64,000 nucleotides of DNA from Nitrospira sp. SG-bin2 (lineage in GTDB: Bacteria > Nitrospirota > Nitrospiria > Nitrospirales > Nitrospiraceae). Every line of letters starts with the position of its first letter. Within the stretch, counting starts at the first letter, position 1. The stretch spans positions 248,001 through 312,000 of the forward strand of contig LVWT01000049.1 of NCBI GenBank assembly GCA_002083405.1. The letters run 5' to 3'. This document shows positions 51,102 to 60,555 of the stretch, in pieces. Both the position numbers and the translations under genes were made by a program. The notes beneath the pieces are model-generated. The model was not told the origin of the DNA. It searched no databases and saw only the letters and a list, made by a program, of their open reading frames with translations.

Positions 51102-51233
51102 ATGAAACTCCTGAAGGTGGCACGGTCGAAGCGAGTCAAAATGGCGAATACACACACAATGCAGAGATTGATCGGTGCGAGTCGCAGCTTTCTCAAGTCC
51201 CATGGAACAGTGTATGCGGATCTAATGCGATGA
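51102..51233 (+). CDS. Possible small basic protein overlapping the next gene
   Basis: A 43-codon frame (MKLLKVARSKRVKMANTHTM at its start) in the gap between O-ligase and GT4 genes. It is rich in Lys and Arg and unrecognised. Its stop overlaps the downstream ATG in the ATGA manner seen at real gene junctions here. No clear ribosome site precedes it, so it may be chance. The rest of 51008-51229 has only a short imperfect hairpin (51043-51064). Confidence 0.25.
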   Translation: MKLLKVARSKRVKMANTHTMQRLIGASRSFLKSHGTVYADLMR

Positions 51234-52480
51234 AGGTGCTCTTCCTGTCACAAATTGTTCCCTATCCTCCGCACGGTGGAGTGTTACAACGAGGCTACAA
51301 TATCGTGCGTGAGCTGAGTCGTGAGGCTCAGGTGCACCTGCTGGCATTTGTTCATCCTGACGTGTTGCCCACAGAGGAGGCTTGTCGGGACAGTCAGGTG
51401 GTGCTGAGCAAATATTGTGAGGCGGTAGAGTACTTCTCTCTATGGCCAAAGACTTCCTCGTTGCATCGTATTGCGGGGCTTGCGGCAGGGGCTGTGTCTT
51501 CACAGCCATTTAGTGTGTTGGCGCATCGTTCGGCGTTGTTTCAGCGGCGCGTAGCCGAACTGGTCGCAACGAAAGATTTTGATCTGATTCATGTCGATAC
51601 GATCGCCCTGGCTCAGTTTTTAGACCAGAGGTGGTCGATTCCCACGGTGTTGACTCATCATAATATCGAGTCTCAATTGATGGAACGACGAGCCGGAGCG
51701 GAGAGCAGCCTGCTGGCCAGGCTTTATCTGCGCAGGGAAACCCGGAAATTGTTGGCCTATGAAGCTGAGATGTCCGGGACATTTGACGTCAATGTATTTG
51801 TGGCCCAGACGGATGAACAGACGTTGACGGAAAGGGTCTCAGGCTTGCGTACCGCAGTCGTATCTAATGGCGTTGATGTGGATTACTTTACACCGAATCG
51901 GGGGAAAGACTCGCCTACGTTGATCTATGCGGGCGGCATGAACATGTTTGCAAACCGTGATGCAGTCATGTTTTTCCTGAACGAGATCTGGCCATTGATT
52001 CGGAATCAGGTGCCGGATGTACGGTTTTTTGCCGTCGGACAGGATCCGCCAAAGGAGCTTCTTGAACTGGCTGCGCGGGACCCTCAGATAGTTGTCACTG
52101 GTTATGTGAATGATGTTCGACCGCTGGTGAGGGATGCATCCGTCTATGTTGTGCCGTTGCGTGTCGGAGGCGGAACTCGCTTGAAGGTGTTGGATGCCAT
52201 GGCGATGGGCAAGGCCATGGTCTCAACCTCGATCGGCTGTGAAGGTCTTGATGTTCTGCCCGATAAACACTTACTGGTGGCTGACAGTCTTGAGCAGTTT
52301 TCAGACAAGACAGTCAAATTGCTTCTCGATCCAAGTCGCCGAAATACATTAGGGTGTGCTGCCAGAGAATTGGTAGAGCAGCGCTACTCCTGGCGGATGA
52401 TCGGTGGGCAATTATTGAATGCGTATCACCTCGCTATCGAGAACAGAAGGCAGATGGTCATGGATCATTCACCGCAGTAG
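51230..52480 (+). CDS. XrtA-associated glycosyltransferase family 4 (fourth)
   Basis: GT-B enzyme of 416 residues of the sugar transferase type regularly present in XrtA/PEP-CTERM loci. VLFLSQIVPYPPHGGVLQRG opens the acceptor domain, LTHHNIESQLMERRA follows, the hinge has LIYAGGMNMFANRDAVMFF, and the donor site is PLRVGGGTRLKVLDAMAMGK followed by STSIGCEGL. The length and the N-terminal YPPHGG motif are diagnostic for this group. Confidence 0.9.
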   Translation: MKVLFLSQIVPYPPHGGVLQRGYNIVRELSREAQVHLLAFVHPDVLPTEEACRDSQVVLSKYCEAVEYFSLWPKTSSLHRIAGLAAGAVSSQPFSVLAHRSALFQRRVAELVATKDFDLIHVDTIALAQFLDQRWSIPTVLTHHNIESQLMERRAGAESSLLARLYLRRETRKLLAYEAEMSGTFDVNVFVAQTDEQTLTERVSGLRTAVVSNGVDVDYFTPNRGKDSPTLIYAGGMNMFANRDAVMFFLNEIWPLIRNQVPDVRFFAVGQDPPKELLELAARDPQIVVTGYVNDVRPLVRDASVYVVPLRVGGGTRLKVLDAMAMGKAMVSTSIGCEGLDVLPDKHLLVADSLEQFSDKTVKLLLDPSRRNTLGCAARELVEQRYSWRMIGGQLLNAYHLAIENRRQMVMDHSPQ

Positions 52481-52498
52481 AACGGTCAATGTCAGACA

Positions 52499-52519
52499 GG
52501 TTCCCCGATGGGGGGAATC
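52499..52519. other. Strong intergenic hairpin
   Basis: GGTTCCCC (52499-52506) pairs with GGGGAATC (52512-52519) over 8 bp including one G-U, with a 5-nt loop. It lies between a GT4 gene and the CapK-like gene. No T-run follows, so it is not a standard intrinsic terminator; RNA processing or attenuation is possible. Confidence 0.4.
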
Positions 52520-52587
52520 ATAAGCGACCGCCACTTGCCTTGCAACCGACACCGTAAACGTACGCGTATAAACCGACCGCACGCTCT

Positions 52588-54003
52588 ATGAACGCACTCG
52601 TCGAACGAATTTATAACGCCAGCCCCGTCGTTATGCAGAATGCCCTTCTCTCCGCGTATGGAGGGTATATGCGTGCTATGCGTTTTAGTGGAGCCCATCG
52701 GGCCATCCTCCAAGAGTTGATGCAAAGTCAATACGCAACTTCCCATGAGTTGAAGGCGATTCAGCAGAATCGTCTCGTCAGTCTTATACGTCATGCGTAT
52801 GCCACGGTTCCGTTCTATAGGGAGGCATTCAAGAAAAGAGGGTTGACTCCCGACAATATCCGTAGCGCAGAGGACTTGCTTAAGCTTCCGGTTGTGACCA
52901 AAGGTGATGTTCGGGCAGACCCTGAGCGATTTCTTTCGTCAGCATTTCCCAGGAAAACGCTTAAGTCGATTAACACCAGTGGGACTACAGGGACTCCGCT
53001 CCGTCTGTGGTTTACAAGGAAGGCTATTCAGGCAAATTATGCGTTTTTTGCCCGTACGTTGTCATGGGCCGGTGTGGGTGCCGCAGACAGAAGCGCCACA
53101 TTCGCAGGCCGTGTGTTTATTCCACCTGGTCAAATTGGTCCTCCCTACTGGCGGCACAACCTGTTTAATAATAACCTGTTGATGTCTTCGTATCATATTT
53201 CCGAGGCAACAGCTCCGTTGTATTTCAAGAAATTGAAAGAGTTCGCTCCCGTGTTCATTTTCAGCTATCCATCATCTATCTTCGCATTGGCTCAATATGG
53301 CGGATCTTACGCACAATTCTGTCAAGTTCGTCCACGGGCGATTGTGACCTCATCCGAAACGCTGTTGGAGCACCAACGGGTGGCGATCGAAGGGGTGTTC
53401 GGTTGTCGGGTGTTTGATCAATATGCTAGCGCTGAAATGGTGGTGTTCGCCGCGCAGTGTGAACAGGGCGCGCTGCATCTTTTCCCGGAATTTGGAATCA
53501 CGGAAATACTAAATGGGGACAGGGCTTCGAAAGTGGGGGAGCCTGGCGAGCTGATTTGCACGGGCTTCCTAAATTGGGCGATGCCACTTATTCGCTATGA
53601 AATCGGTGATGCAGGGATCTGGAGTGAGGAGGTCTGTTCGTGCGGACGGAACTTCCCCTCTCTTAAGGCCGTGGTCGGGCGTATGGACGATGCGATTATT
53701 ACGCCGGAAGGCAGGCAGGTTGGACGACTTGATCCGATCTTTAAAGGAATGAGCGGAATCAAGGAGACGCAGATTGTCCAGGAAGCCTTGGATCGTCTTA
53801 CTGTCAAAATGGTGAAAGGGAAGGGCTATCAGGAGAAAATGGGGCAAGAAGTTGTTGATCAGCTCAGAAAAAGAATTGGTGAGGCCATAAAGATTGAGCT
53901 GATCTACGTTGATCACATTGAACGCAGTTCAACTGGCAAGTTTCGGTCTGTTGTGTCATGTGTACGGAATAGACAGAGGCGTGATCAGTCTCCCGGTAGT
54001 TGA
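52588..54003 (+). CDS. CapK/phenylacetate-CoA-ligase-like adenylating protein
   Basis: AMP-forming ligase of 471 residues in the PaaK/CapK branch often found in capsule loci. The ATP loop is NTSGTTGTPLRLWFTRKA, the next motif YASAEMVVFAAQCEQG, and the adenylate region TGFLNWAMPLIRYEIGDAG. The C-terminal domain ends with RSSTGKFRSVVS, with the catalytic Lys. It would activate a carboxylic acid for attachment to the polymer, the third adenylating active site in the locus. Its stop region overlaps the amidotransferase start area. Confidence 0.88.
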   Translation: MNALVERIYNASPVVMQNALLSAYGGYMRAMRFSGAHRAILQELMQSQYATSHELKAIQQNRLVSLIRHAYATVPFYREAFKKRGLTPDNIRSAEDLLKLPVVTKGDVRADPERFLSSAFPRKTLKSINTSGTTGTPLRLWFTRKAIQANYAFFARTLSWAGVGAADRSATFAGRVFIPPGQIGPPYWRHNLFNNNLLMSSYHISEATAPLYFKKLKEFAPVFIFSYPSSIFALAQYGGSYAQFCQVRPRAIVTSSETLLEHQRVAIEGVFGCRVFDQYASAEMVVFAAQCEQGALHLFPEFGITEILNGDRASKVGEPGELICTGFLNWAMPLIRYEIGDAGIWSEEVCSCGRNFPSLKAVVGRMDDAIITPEGRQVGRLDPIFKGMSGIKETQIVQEALDRLTVKMVKGKGYQEKMGQEVVDQLRKRIGEAIKIELIYVDHIERSSTGKFRSVVSCVRNRQRRDQSPGS

Positions 54004-54023
54004 GGAGACAGAGTAGGAAGCCT

Positions 54024-55868
54024 ATGTGCGGAATTTCCGGAATTGTGTACGAGGATCCTGCGGCCATAATTGACCGCGCCCAACTGATTGCCATGCGAGA
54101 TTGCATGACCTATCGGGGGCCGGACGATGCCGGTCTTTTCATTGATGGACCTGTGGGGCTTGGCCATCGCCGGTTGAGTATTATTGACCTGGGTGGCGGC
54201 CATCAGCCGATGTCCAATGAGGACGGATCGCTCCGGATCGTCTTTAATGGGGAGATCTACAACTATCGCTCCCTGCGCGAAGAGCTGAAAGCAAAGGGGC
54301 ATCAGTTTCAGAGCCAGAGTGATACGGAAGTCATTCTCCATCTCTATGCAGATCGTGGCGAGGCCTGTGTGCATGCGCTCAATGGCATGTTTGCCTTCGC
54401 CATCTGGGATGCGCACCGGCGCGTTCTATTTCTTGCTCGCGATCGAATGGGTGTGAAGCCGTTGTACTATGCGGTCACACCGAAGGCGTTTCTGTTTGCA
54501 TCCGAGATCAAGGCCATTCTGACGAGCGGGATGGTGTCTGCCCGTTGCCGCGATGAGGCGGTAGCCGAGTACATGCTCTTTCGTCAGGTGGCCGGTCCCG
54601 AGAGCTTGTTTGAAGGGGTGATGAACTTGCCTCCTGGGTGCACGCTTACCCTGTACAACGGAAAACCAAGGATCGCGCGCTACTGGTCTTCCAGGCCTGC
54701 TGCGGACAGACCCCGGATCAGTTATGACGACGCGCGGCAGACCTTGACAGACTTGTTGCATGATTCTGTGAACATGCGTCTGATCAGTGATGTGCCGGTA
54801 GGGACATTCTGCAGTGGAGGGGTCGACTCCAGCCTTGTCACCGCGTTGGCATCGAGGATTAAGGGGGATCGGGTCAACACCTTCTCTATTGGCTTTGATG
54901 AACCGGAATATGACGAGAGCGCCTTTGCGCTGATGGTGTCCAAACAGTACGGCACGATTCATCATCAGCTCACGATCGGCAATGCCGAATTCAGCGATCT
55001 GTTCCCGCAGATGGTGTGGCAGAACGACGAGCCGCTCAATTTCGCCAATTCAGTCCAGATATTTGCGTTGAGCCGGCTGGCCAAGCAGCATGTCACGGTG
55101 GTACTCACCGGTGAGGGGTCGGATGAGTTGTTCGCAGGCTATCCACGCTATCGTATTCCAGGAATGGCGAGGATTTATCGGCAGGTGCCGGGGGTATTGA
55201 GGCGTTTGGCGAAACTGTGGGGGAGTGTGACGCGGGATCATCGTGTAGCCAAGCTCGATCGCTACGCCGCCTGCTCTCCCATGGAGACGCTGCTGTACAA
55301 TTCCAGTATGCTGCATCCCGATGTGGTGGCCGCGGTCTATCCACAGGTGCTGGAGAGCCATCTCGACTATCGCCGGTCCTGTCTCGTGGGATCGGAGAAC
55401 CTGGGGTTGGATGACCTGGATCGGGTGTCCCTCCTGGATCAAGAGTGTTTTCTTGTATCTATTCTCAACCGGCAAGATAAGATGAGCATGGCGGCGAGCA
55501 TCGAATCGCGCGTGCCGTTCATGGATTATCGCATCGTCGAATTCGCCAATCGTTTGCCGGCTGCATACAAACTGCGTGGGGGGACCGGCAAGGCCATTGT
55601 GAAGGATGTGGCGCGAGCCTTCTTGCCGGTTGAAACTGTCGATCGCCGGAAGTCCGGCTTCGGCGTTCCTTTGGACCGATGGTTCCGGTCGAATCTGGGT
55701 ATGGGGGAACGGATCGCAGCATTGCCCGAACAGGCTGCCTCAGACCTATTCGATGGCAAGGCTCTCCGCCGGCTTGTCGAGGAGCATCGCGCCGGCACAC
55801 ATGACCACTCAGAACTCTTATGGACGGTCCTGAATTTTCAGACCTGGAAGCAGACGTTCCATTGCTAG
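54024..55868 (+). CDS. Asparagine-synthase-like amidotransferase, XrtA type (second copy)
   Basis: Paralogue of the gene at 12.7 kb with 614 residues. The start is ATG 54024 because Cys2 (MCGISGI) is the nucleophile. The glutaminase domain shows YRGPDDAG, FNGEIYNYRSL and SQSDTEVILHLY; the synthetase domain shows CSGGVDSSLVTAL (about 263), GEGSDELFAGYPR and ESRVPFMDYRIVEF. It probably amidates a carboxylated polymer building block or precursor. It is flanked by CapK-like ligase and Gfo/Idh-SDR fusion, which suggests a shared substrate. Confidence 0.9.
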   Translation: MCGISGIVYEDPAAIIDRAQLIAMRDCMTYRGPDDAGLFIDGPVGLGHRRLSIIDLGGGHQPMSNEDGSLRIVFNGEIYNYRSLREELKAKGHQFQSQSDTEVILHLYADRGEACVHALNGMFAFAIWDAHRRVLFLARDRMGVKPLYYAVTPKAFLFASEIKAILTSGMVSARCRDEAVAEYMLFRQVAGPESLFEGVMNLPPGCTLTLYNGKPRIARYWSSRPAADRPRISYDDARQTLTDLLHDSVNMRLISDVPVGTFCSGGVDSSLVTALASRIKGDRVNTFSIGFDEPEYDESAFALMVSKQYGTIHHQLTIGNAEFSDLFPQMVWQNDEPLNFANSVQIFALSRLAKQHVTVVLTGEGSDELFAGYPRYRIPGMARIYRQVPGVLRRLAKLWGSVTRDHRVAKLDRYAACSPMETLLYNSSMLHPDVVAAVYPQVLESHLDYRRSCLVGSENLGLDDLDRVSLLDQECFLVSILNRQDKMSMAASIESRVPFMDYRIVEFANRLPAAYKLRGGTGKAIVKDVARAFLPVETVDRRKSGFGVPLDRWFRSNLGMGERIAALPEQAASDLFDGKALRRLVEEHRAGTHDHSELLWTVLNFQTWKQTFHC

Positions 55869-55918
55869 GGTAATTCGGGACAAAGGATGCCGAGAGAGCA
55901 GTATCAACCGGGAATCAC

Positions 55919-57961
55919 ATGACCATGGGACAACAAGGCAACACAACGACACCGCTGGATGTCGCGCTGATCGGCTGTGGCAAGATGGCCGTGCATCACG
56001 CCAAAGCCATTAAGGCGCACGGTGCCGGGCGAATCGTCGCCTTGGCCGATCCGTCCGGTGACAGGTCAAAATTGGATGGATTGGTTTCCAAGGATACGCC
56101 ATTTTTTACGTCCGCAGCCGACCTGCTAAAGTCAATCAAGCCGACTGTAGTACACATTGCTACGCCACCTGCGACTCACGCGGATCTGGCCATGCTCTGT
56201 TTGGAGCATGGTGCCCATGTTTATGTGGAGAAGCCCTTCACGCTGCGATTGGCGGAGGTGGATGCGGTCCTTGAGGCTGCGCGGAAAGCCGGCCGGTCTG
56301 TCTGCGCCGGGCATCAGCTGCTCTACGAGGCGCCGGCGCGCGCGCTCACTGCGTCGCTGCCGCTGATCGGCCGCGTGGTTCACGTTGAAAGCTATTTTTC
56401 GTTTAAGACGGTGAGAAAGTCCAACGATGGGCGGTCGTTGATGTCTCCCATCGATCAGCTGCTGGATATTCTCCCGCATCCGGTTTACACGTTGCTGGAT
56501 GCTCTGGGCGGAGCGCCTGGAACAGCCCCGCAGCTTCAGTCCCTGTATGTCCGCCCTGAGGGTGAAGTCCATGCGTTGTTGCAAGCCGGCGAAACCACAG
56601 GGGTGCTTGTCGTAACATTGCGAGGGCGGCCGATCGACTCCTATTTGCGAGTTGTGGGCACCAGCGGCTCACTGCGCGCGGATTTTGTGAGGGGCCAACT
56701 GACCAGGCTGGCGGGGCCGGGAACCTCGGCAGTAGGGATTCTCTCGAATCCCTATCGAGAGGCCATGCAAATTCTGGTGGGATCGACGCGCGGATTTGCC
56801 TCGCGGATTCTGAACAAAGGCAAGGGCTATCCGGGGTTGGCTGAATTGATTGAGGCGTTTTATAACAGCATCCGTCACGGTACCCCGCCGCCGTTGTCGC
56901 CGTCTTCCATCCGTGAGACGGTTCGTCTCTGCGAGCAGGTCGGCCAGAGATTGCGTGAAGCAAAAGCAGAATTCGAGACGAGCGCGGAGGCTGATCTGGC
57001 GGCGCGCGCGCGACAGCTTCCGCCGATCGTTGCAGAGAAAGGGTTGGTGCTGGTCACAGGCGGAAGCGGAATGCTGGGCCGGGCTGTCGTTGCAGAACTG
57101 CGGCAATGTGGGTGGCCGGTTCGCGCATTGGGGCGACGCGTGCCGCCGCCTTCGGAACGGGAAGCGGGAGTCGAGTATGCTAAGGCTGATCTCGGCGGAG
57201 AGTTCGATACGACTGTATTATCCGGGGTTGAGACGATCGTCCATTGCGCGGCAGAAACCGCAGGAGGCAAGGAAGCTCATGAACGCAATTCGGTACTGGC
57301 CACGCGCAATCTGCTGCGGAGCGCTGCCAAGGCGTCGATCCAACGATTCATCCACATCAGCAGCCTGGCCGTGTTGAAGACCAGTAAAGAGATGGGTGGG
57401 CCGCTCGATGAACAGACACCGGTGGATGCAGGCAATCTTGGCCGAGGGCCGTATGTCTGGGGCAAAGCGGAATCAGAACGTGAAGTGGTCGAGCAGGGGC
57501 CAGTGCTTGGTTTGAAAGTCAAAGTCATCAGGCCAGGTCCCTTGGTGGATTTTTCCGATTATGAACCACCCGGCCGCTTGGGCCGCGAACTGGGGCCGAT
57601 TTATATCGCTGTGGGGTCGCGCTCGAACCGGATTAACCTGTGCGATGTTGGCATGGCTGCTCAGGTGATCAGGGCAACAGTTCAGGATATGGATTCAGCA
57701 CCGGCCGTCCTAAATCTTGTGGAGCCGATTGCTCTGACACGGGAGGAGTTGTTGTCTCGCTGGCTCCGGAAACGCCCAGATCTTAGGGGTGTCTGGTTGC
57801 CGGCCTTTGTGTTGTCTGTGGCCTCGCCGATGCTCATTTTGCTGCAGAGGATCGCTCTAGGAAACAAGACACCGATCGACATTGCTGCTGCATTTGCGTC
57901 CGAACAATACAATACGGCTCTTGCTGCGCAGGTCGTGGAGCGAGCCAGGGTGAAAGCGTAA
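55919..57961 (+). CDS. Gfo/Idh/MocA oxidoreductase fused to SDR epimerase domain
   Basis: Two-domain enzyme of 680 residues. The N-terminal half (about 10-350) is Gfo/Idh/MocA: VALIGCGKMAVHHAKAIKAH and VYVEKPFTLRL. The C-terminal half (about 375-670) is an extended SDR: VLVTGGSGMLGRAVVAELRQ, FIHISSLAVL, YVWGK (Tyr and Lys of the active site), and VKVIRPGPLVDFSDY. Both cofactor sites look intact. Such fusions are uncommon; the pair may oxidise and then epimerise or reduce one nucleotide sugar. ATG 55919 or 55925. Confidence 0.88.
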   Translation: MTMGQQGNTTTPLDVALIGCGKMAVHHAKAIKAHGAGRIVALADPSGDRSKLDGLVSKDTPFFTSAADLLKSIKPTVVHIATPPATHADLAMLCLEHGAHVYVEKPFTLRLAEVDAVLEAARKAGRSVCAGHQLLYEAPARALTASLPLIGRVVHVESYFSFKTVRKSNDGRSLMSPIDQLLDILPHPVYTLLDALGGAPGTAPQLQSLYVRPEGEVHALLQAGETTGVLVVTLRGRPIDSYLRVVGTSGSLRADFVRGQLTRLAGPGTSAVGILSNPYREAMQILVGSTRGFASRILNKGKGYPGLAELIEAFYNSIRHGTPPPLSPSSIRETVRLCEQVGQRLREAKAEFETSAEADLAARARQLPPIVAEKGLVLVTGGSGMLGRAVVAELRQCGWPVRALGRRVPPPSEREAGVEYAKADLGGEFDTTVLSGVETIVHCAAETAGGKEAHERNSVLATRNLLRSAAKASIQRFIHISSLAVLKTSKEMGGPLDEQTPVDAGNLGRGPYVWGKAESEREVVEQGPVLGLKVKVIRPGPLVDFSDYEPPGRLGRELGPIYIAVGSRSNRINLCDVGMAAQVIRATVQDMDSAPAVLNLVEPIALTREELLSRWLRKRPDLRGVWLPAFVLSVASPMLILLQRIALGNKTPIDIAAAFASEQYNTALAAQVVERARVKA

Positions 57962-58029
57962 TATGCCGCTCCCACCATCCGGGCGTGGACCCTGTGTAAA
58001 ATCCATTATACTCCGGTAGGGGTAAGCAA

Positions 58030-58770
58030 ATGAGGGTGGTGCGGCTGTCGGGGTCGGCGGTGGTGTTGATGGTAGCGAGCGTGGCGTTCTCCACCTCAGT
58101 ATCGTTAGGGGCCAATATTGACGTAAGGGACAAGGTGCAAATGGACAAGACGGAGGCAAGGTCGAAGACTTTAGTGCTGATTGGGGCGTCCTATGCAGGG
58201 GGGTGGCCCTCCGACCAGCTAGTTGGCGGTTATCGTGTGATGAACAAGGGGGTTAACGGACAGCAGTCGCATGAAATGCTGGCGCGGTTTAAAACCGATG
58301 TGGTGGTGCTGAACCCGAATGCGGTTTTGATCTGGGGATTCATCAATGATATCTTTCGCTCAGACCAGACGAAAATACGTGAGACGTTGGACCGTACCCG
58401 GAAGAGTATGCAGGCGATGGTGGATTTGGCGAAGCAGTCCGGGATCGTTCCCATTCTTGCCACGGAAGTGACGATTCGAGGCAAAGATGAATGGAAGGAA
58501 GTAATCGGTGATCTGGTCGGCAGCTTGCTGCGGAAAGCAAGTTATCAAGACTATGTCAATAGACATGTTCGAGAGACAAACCAATGGATTCGAGAGCTGG
58601 CCGTCCGCGAACAGGTCCAACTGCTGGATTTTGAGACAGTTCTTGCCGATCAACAGGGCGTGAGACGGAAAGAGTTATCAAGGCCTGATGGTAGTCACAT
58701 TTCTCAGAAGGGGTATGAGGCGCTGACTCGCTATGCTGAAGAACGTCTGAGGGTTGCGTTGGGGGACTGA
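58030..58770 (+). CDS. Secreted SGNH/GDSL-like hydrolase
   Basis: Protein of 246 residues with a signal peptide (residues about 1-28, cleavage near SLGAN). SGNH blocks: LVLIGASYAGG (GDS position, Ser conserved), NKGVNGQQS (Gly block), IWGFINDIF (Asn block) and DGSHISQKG (Asp-His). It is predicted to be periplasmic or extracellular, acting as esterase or acyltransferase on the polymer. A TATACT box at 58010-58015 might be a -10 element, but no matching -35 was found. Confidence 0.78.
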   Translation: MRVVRLSGSAVVLMVASVAFSTSVSLGANIDVRDKVQMDKTEARSKTLVLIGASYAGGWPSDQLVGGYRVMNKGVNGQQSHEMLARFKTDVVVLNPNAVLIWGFINDIFRSDQTKIRETLDRTRKSMQAMVDLAKQSGIVPILATEVTIRGKDEWKEVIGDLVGSLLRKASYQDYVNRHVRETNQWIRELAVREQVQLLDFETVLADQQGVRRKELSRPDGSHISQKGYEALTRYAEERLRVALGD

Positions 58771-58825
58771 TAGGTGTCCTGTTTCGTCCAGGCGAGTGAC
58801 ACCGAGTCCAGGGGAGAGTAATAGT

Positions 58826-59587
58826 ATGGGATGGCGTGATGCCTGTACAAAGTTCTATCGGGCAGCTCAGAAGGTGATCGCACCCGATTTGAAGTATTCA
58901 CAGTTGCTTTATGAGCAGGTACTTTTTGAGCACTCGCCAGGGAAGGAAATCTGGCTCGATCTCGGCTGTGGGCGTGGGTTTTTGCCGCCATGGCGTGAAG
59001 AGCAGGAGCGAGATCTGGCGAAACGCCCCAAGTCCCTTATCGGATTAGATTATGACTTTGCATCGCTCAGGGACAATAAGATCCTAGGGAGAAAGGTACT
59101 AGGGGATGTGTCTTGTTTGCCGTTTAGCGATACGGCGTTTGATTTTGTCACGTCGAATATGGTGTTCGAACATTTGAAGGAGCCAGTGGCTCAACTGAAA
59201 GATATTTTCCGCATTCTCAAGCCGGGCGGGGAACTTATCTTCCACACCCCCAACTCTCGTGGTTACGGCCCATTATGTGCCAAGCTGATTCCGGAGGAGA
59301 TTAAAGATCGTATCATCTGGTACCTTCAGCGGCGGAAGCCGGAAGATGTCTTTCCGACGTATTACCGAATCAATACACCAGAAGTCATTGTTGAAGCAGC
59401 GGCGTCCGCCGGGTTTAGTGTGGTCTCTCTCCGGCTCATCGTGTCAACGCCGCTGTTGATCATGATCCCCCCTCTGCTGGTGATTGAGCTTATGTGGATT
59501 CGGTTTCTTATGACCAGATTGGGCAAACCGTTTCGATCTAATATCGTTGCTGTGCTGCAAAAGCCTCGTGCGAACAGCGTAAGCTGA
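58826..59587 (+). CDS. Class I SAM-dependent methyltransferase
   Basis: Protein of 253 residues. Motif I is IWLDLGCGRGFLPP (near 40), motif II GLDYDFASLRDNK, then DVSCLPFSDTAFDFVTSNMV (motif III/post II) and ILKPGGELIFHTPN. A hydrophobic segment near 215-235 (LLIMIPPLLVIELMWIRFL) suggests membrane contact, as in methyltransferases acting on lipid-linked sugars. ATG 58826 has GGGGAGAG upstream. Confidence 0.88.
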   Translation: MGWRDACTKFYRAAQKVIAPDLKYSQLLYEQVLFEHSPGKEIWLDLGCGRGFLPPWREEQERDLAKRPKSLIGLDYDFASLRDNKILGRKVLGDVSCLPFSDTAFDFVTSNMVFEHLKEPVAQLKDIFRILKPGGELIFHTPNSRGYGPLCAKLIPEEIKDRIIWYLQRRKPEDVFPTYYRINTPEVIVEAAASAGFSVVSLRLIVSTPLLIMIPPLLVIELMWIRFLMTRLGKPFRSNIVAVLQKPRANSVS

Positions 59588-59679
59588 GTTGCTGCGCAAG
59601 TTCATGTCGCATAGAATCTGCCTGATACTTGGAAAGTTCTGATGCAAACGATAAGTGGGCCGCGCATGCGGGCTGATTA

Positions 59680-60411
59680 GTGGACGTACTTATCAAGTAT
59701 TTGGTCCTTCCGTCGAGCGCGATGACCCTAGCTGCATTGATCAGTGTGGCTCTGGCATGGTTTCGCCCCGCTCGCGCATGGGCGATTGCATCTGGGGCTG
59801 CGGCTTTGTCGATCTTTCTCATTTTTGGATCCGGTCCGGTTTCTTTTTTATTGCTTGGGTCTCTGGAGTTTCAAATTTCTCCTGCCGGGCATGTGGAGCG
59901 TGAGCCAACTAACACGATCGTAGTTCTGGCTGGTCATGCTGAGTTTCATCCTGACCATCCATTCAGTAGCCAGCTGAACCGCGCATCGGCATTCCGCCTG
60001 CTCGAATCTCTCCTGCTCTTTCAAGGGCGACGTGACTCCACAGTGATTGTCAGCGGAAAGGGTGAAGTTGCAACGATCATACGAGATGTCATTGTATTAT
60101 CCGGAGTGCCGGCAGAACAGGTGATTGTCGACTCTCTTGCTTCGAGCACGTACGAAAGTGCAAAGAACCTGTCATCTCGATTAGGGCATGCCCCGTTTCT
60201 CTTGGTGACTTCAGCGGGTCATATGCCGAGAGCCATGGGAGCATTCAAAAAGGCAGGGGCCAACCCCCTTGCTGTACCTACTGACTATATGACCAAGAAA
60301 AACCCGTTTGCAGCCCAATACCTGCCTTCTCCTACGCACTTGCACTATTCTGACCTGGCAATATCGGAATATGTGGCGATGATGTGGTATTGCTTCAATG
60401 GATGGGTGTAA
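59680..60411 (+). CDS. YdcF/SanA-like DUF218 membrane protein
   Basis: Protein of 243 residues with two N-terminal hydrophobic segments and an extracytoplasmic DUF218 domain: TIVVLAGHAE, VIVSGKGEVA, STYESAKNLSSRL and LVTSAGHMPRAMGAFKKAGA. The family (YdcF, SanA, ElyC) is linked with envelope polymer metabolism; ElyC affects undecaprenyl-phosphate use. Similar genes accompany exosortase loci. GTG 59680 is the start; the 92 nt before it hold no gene. Confidence 0.82.
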   Translation: MDVLIKYLVLPSSAMTLAALISVALAWFRPARAWAIASGAAALSIFLIFGSGPVSFLLLGSLEFQISPAGHVEREPTNTIVVLAGHAEFHPDHPFSSQLNRASAFRLLESLLLFQGRRDSTVIVSGKGEVATIIRDVIVLSGVPAEQVIVDSLASSTYESAKNLSSRLGHAPFLLVTSAGHMPRAMGAFKKAGANPLAVPTDYMTKKNPFAAQYLPSPTHLHYSDLAISEYVAMMWYCFNGWV

Positions 60412-60555
60412 GAAAGAGCCCAACTAGTATATGGGATCAATAATCATCGGAGCGTAGAGACAGGCGTTTGGACCTGATCGCTCGATTCTGTATCAGACGA
60501 GTTTTGTGGCTATTTCATGACAAAATGGCTGTGTGGGCTTGACGGAGGTTAGTGA

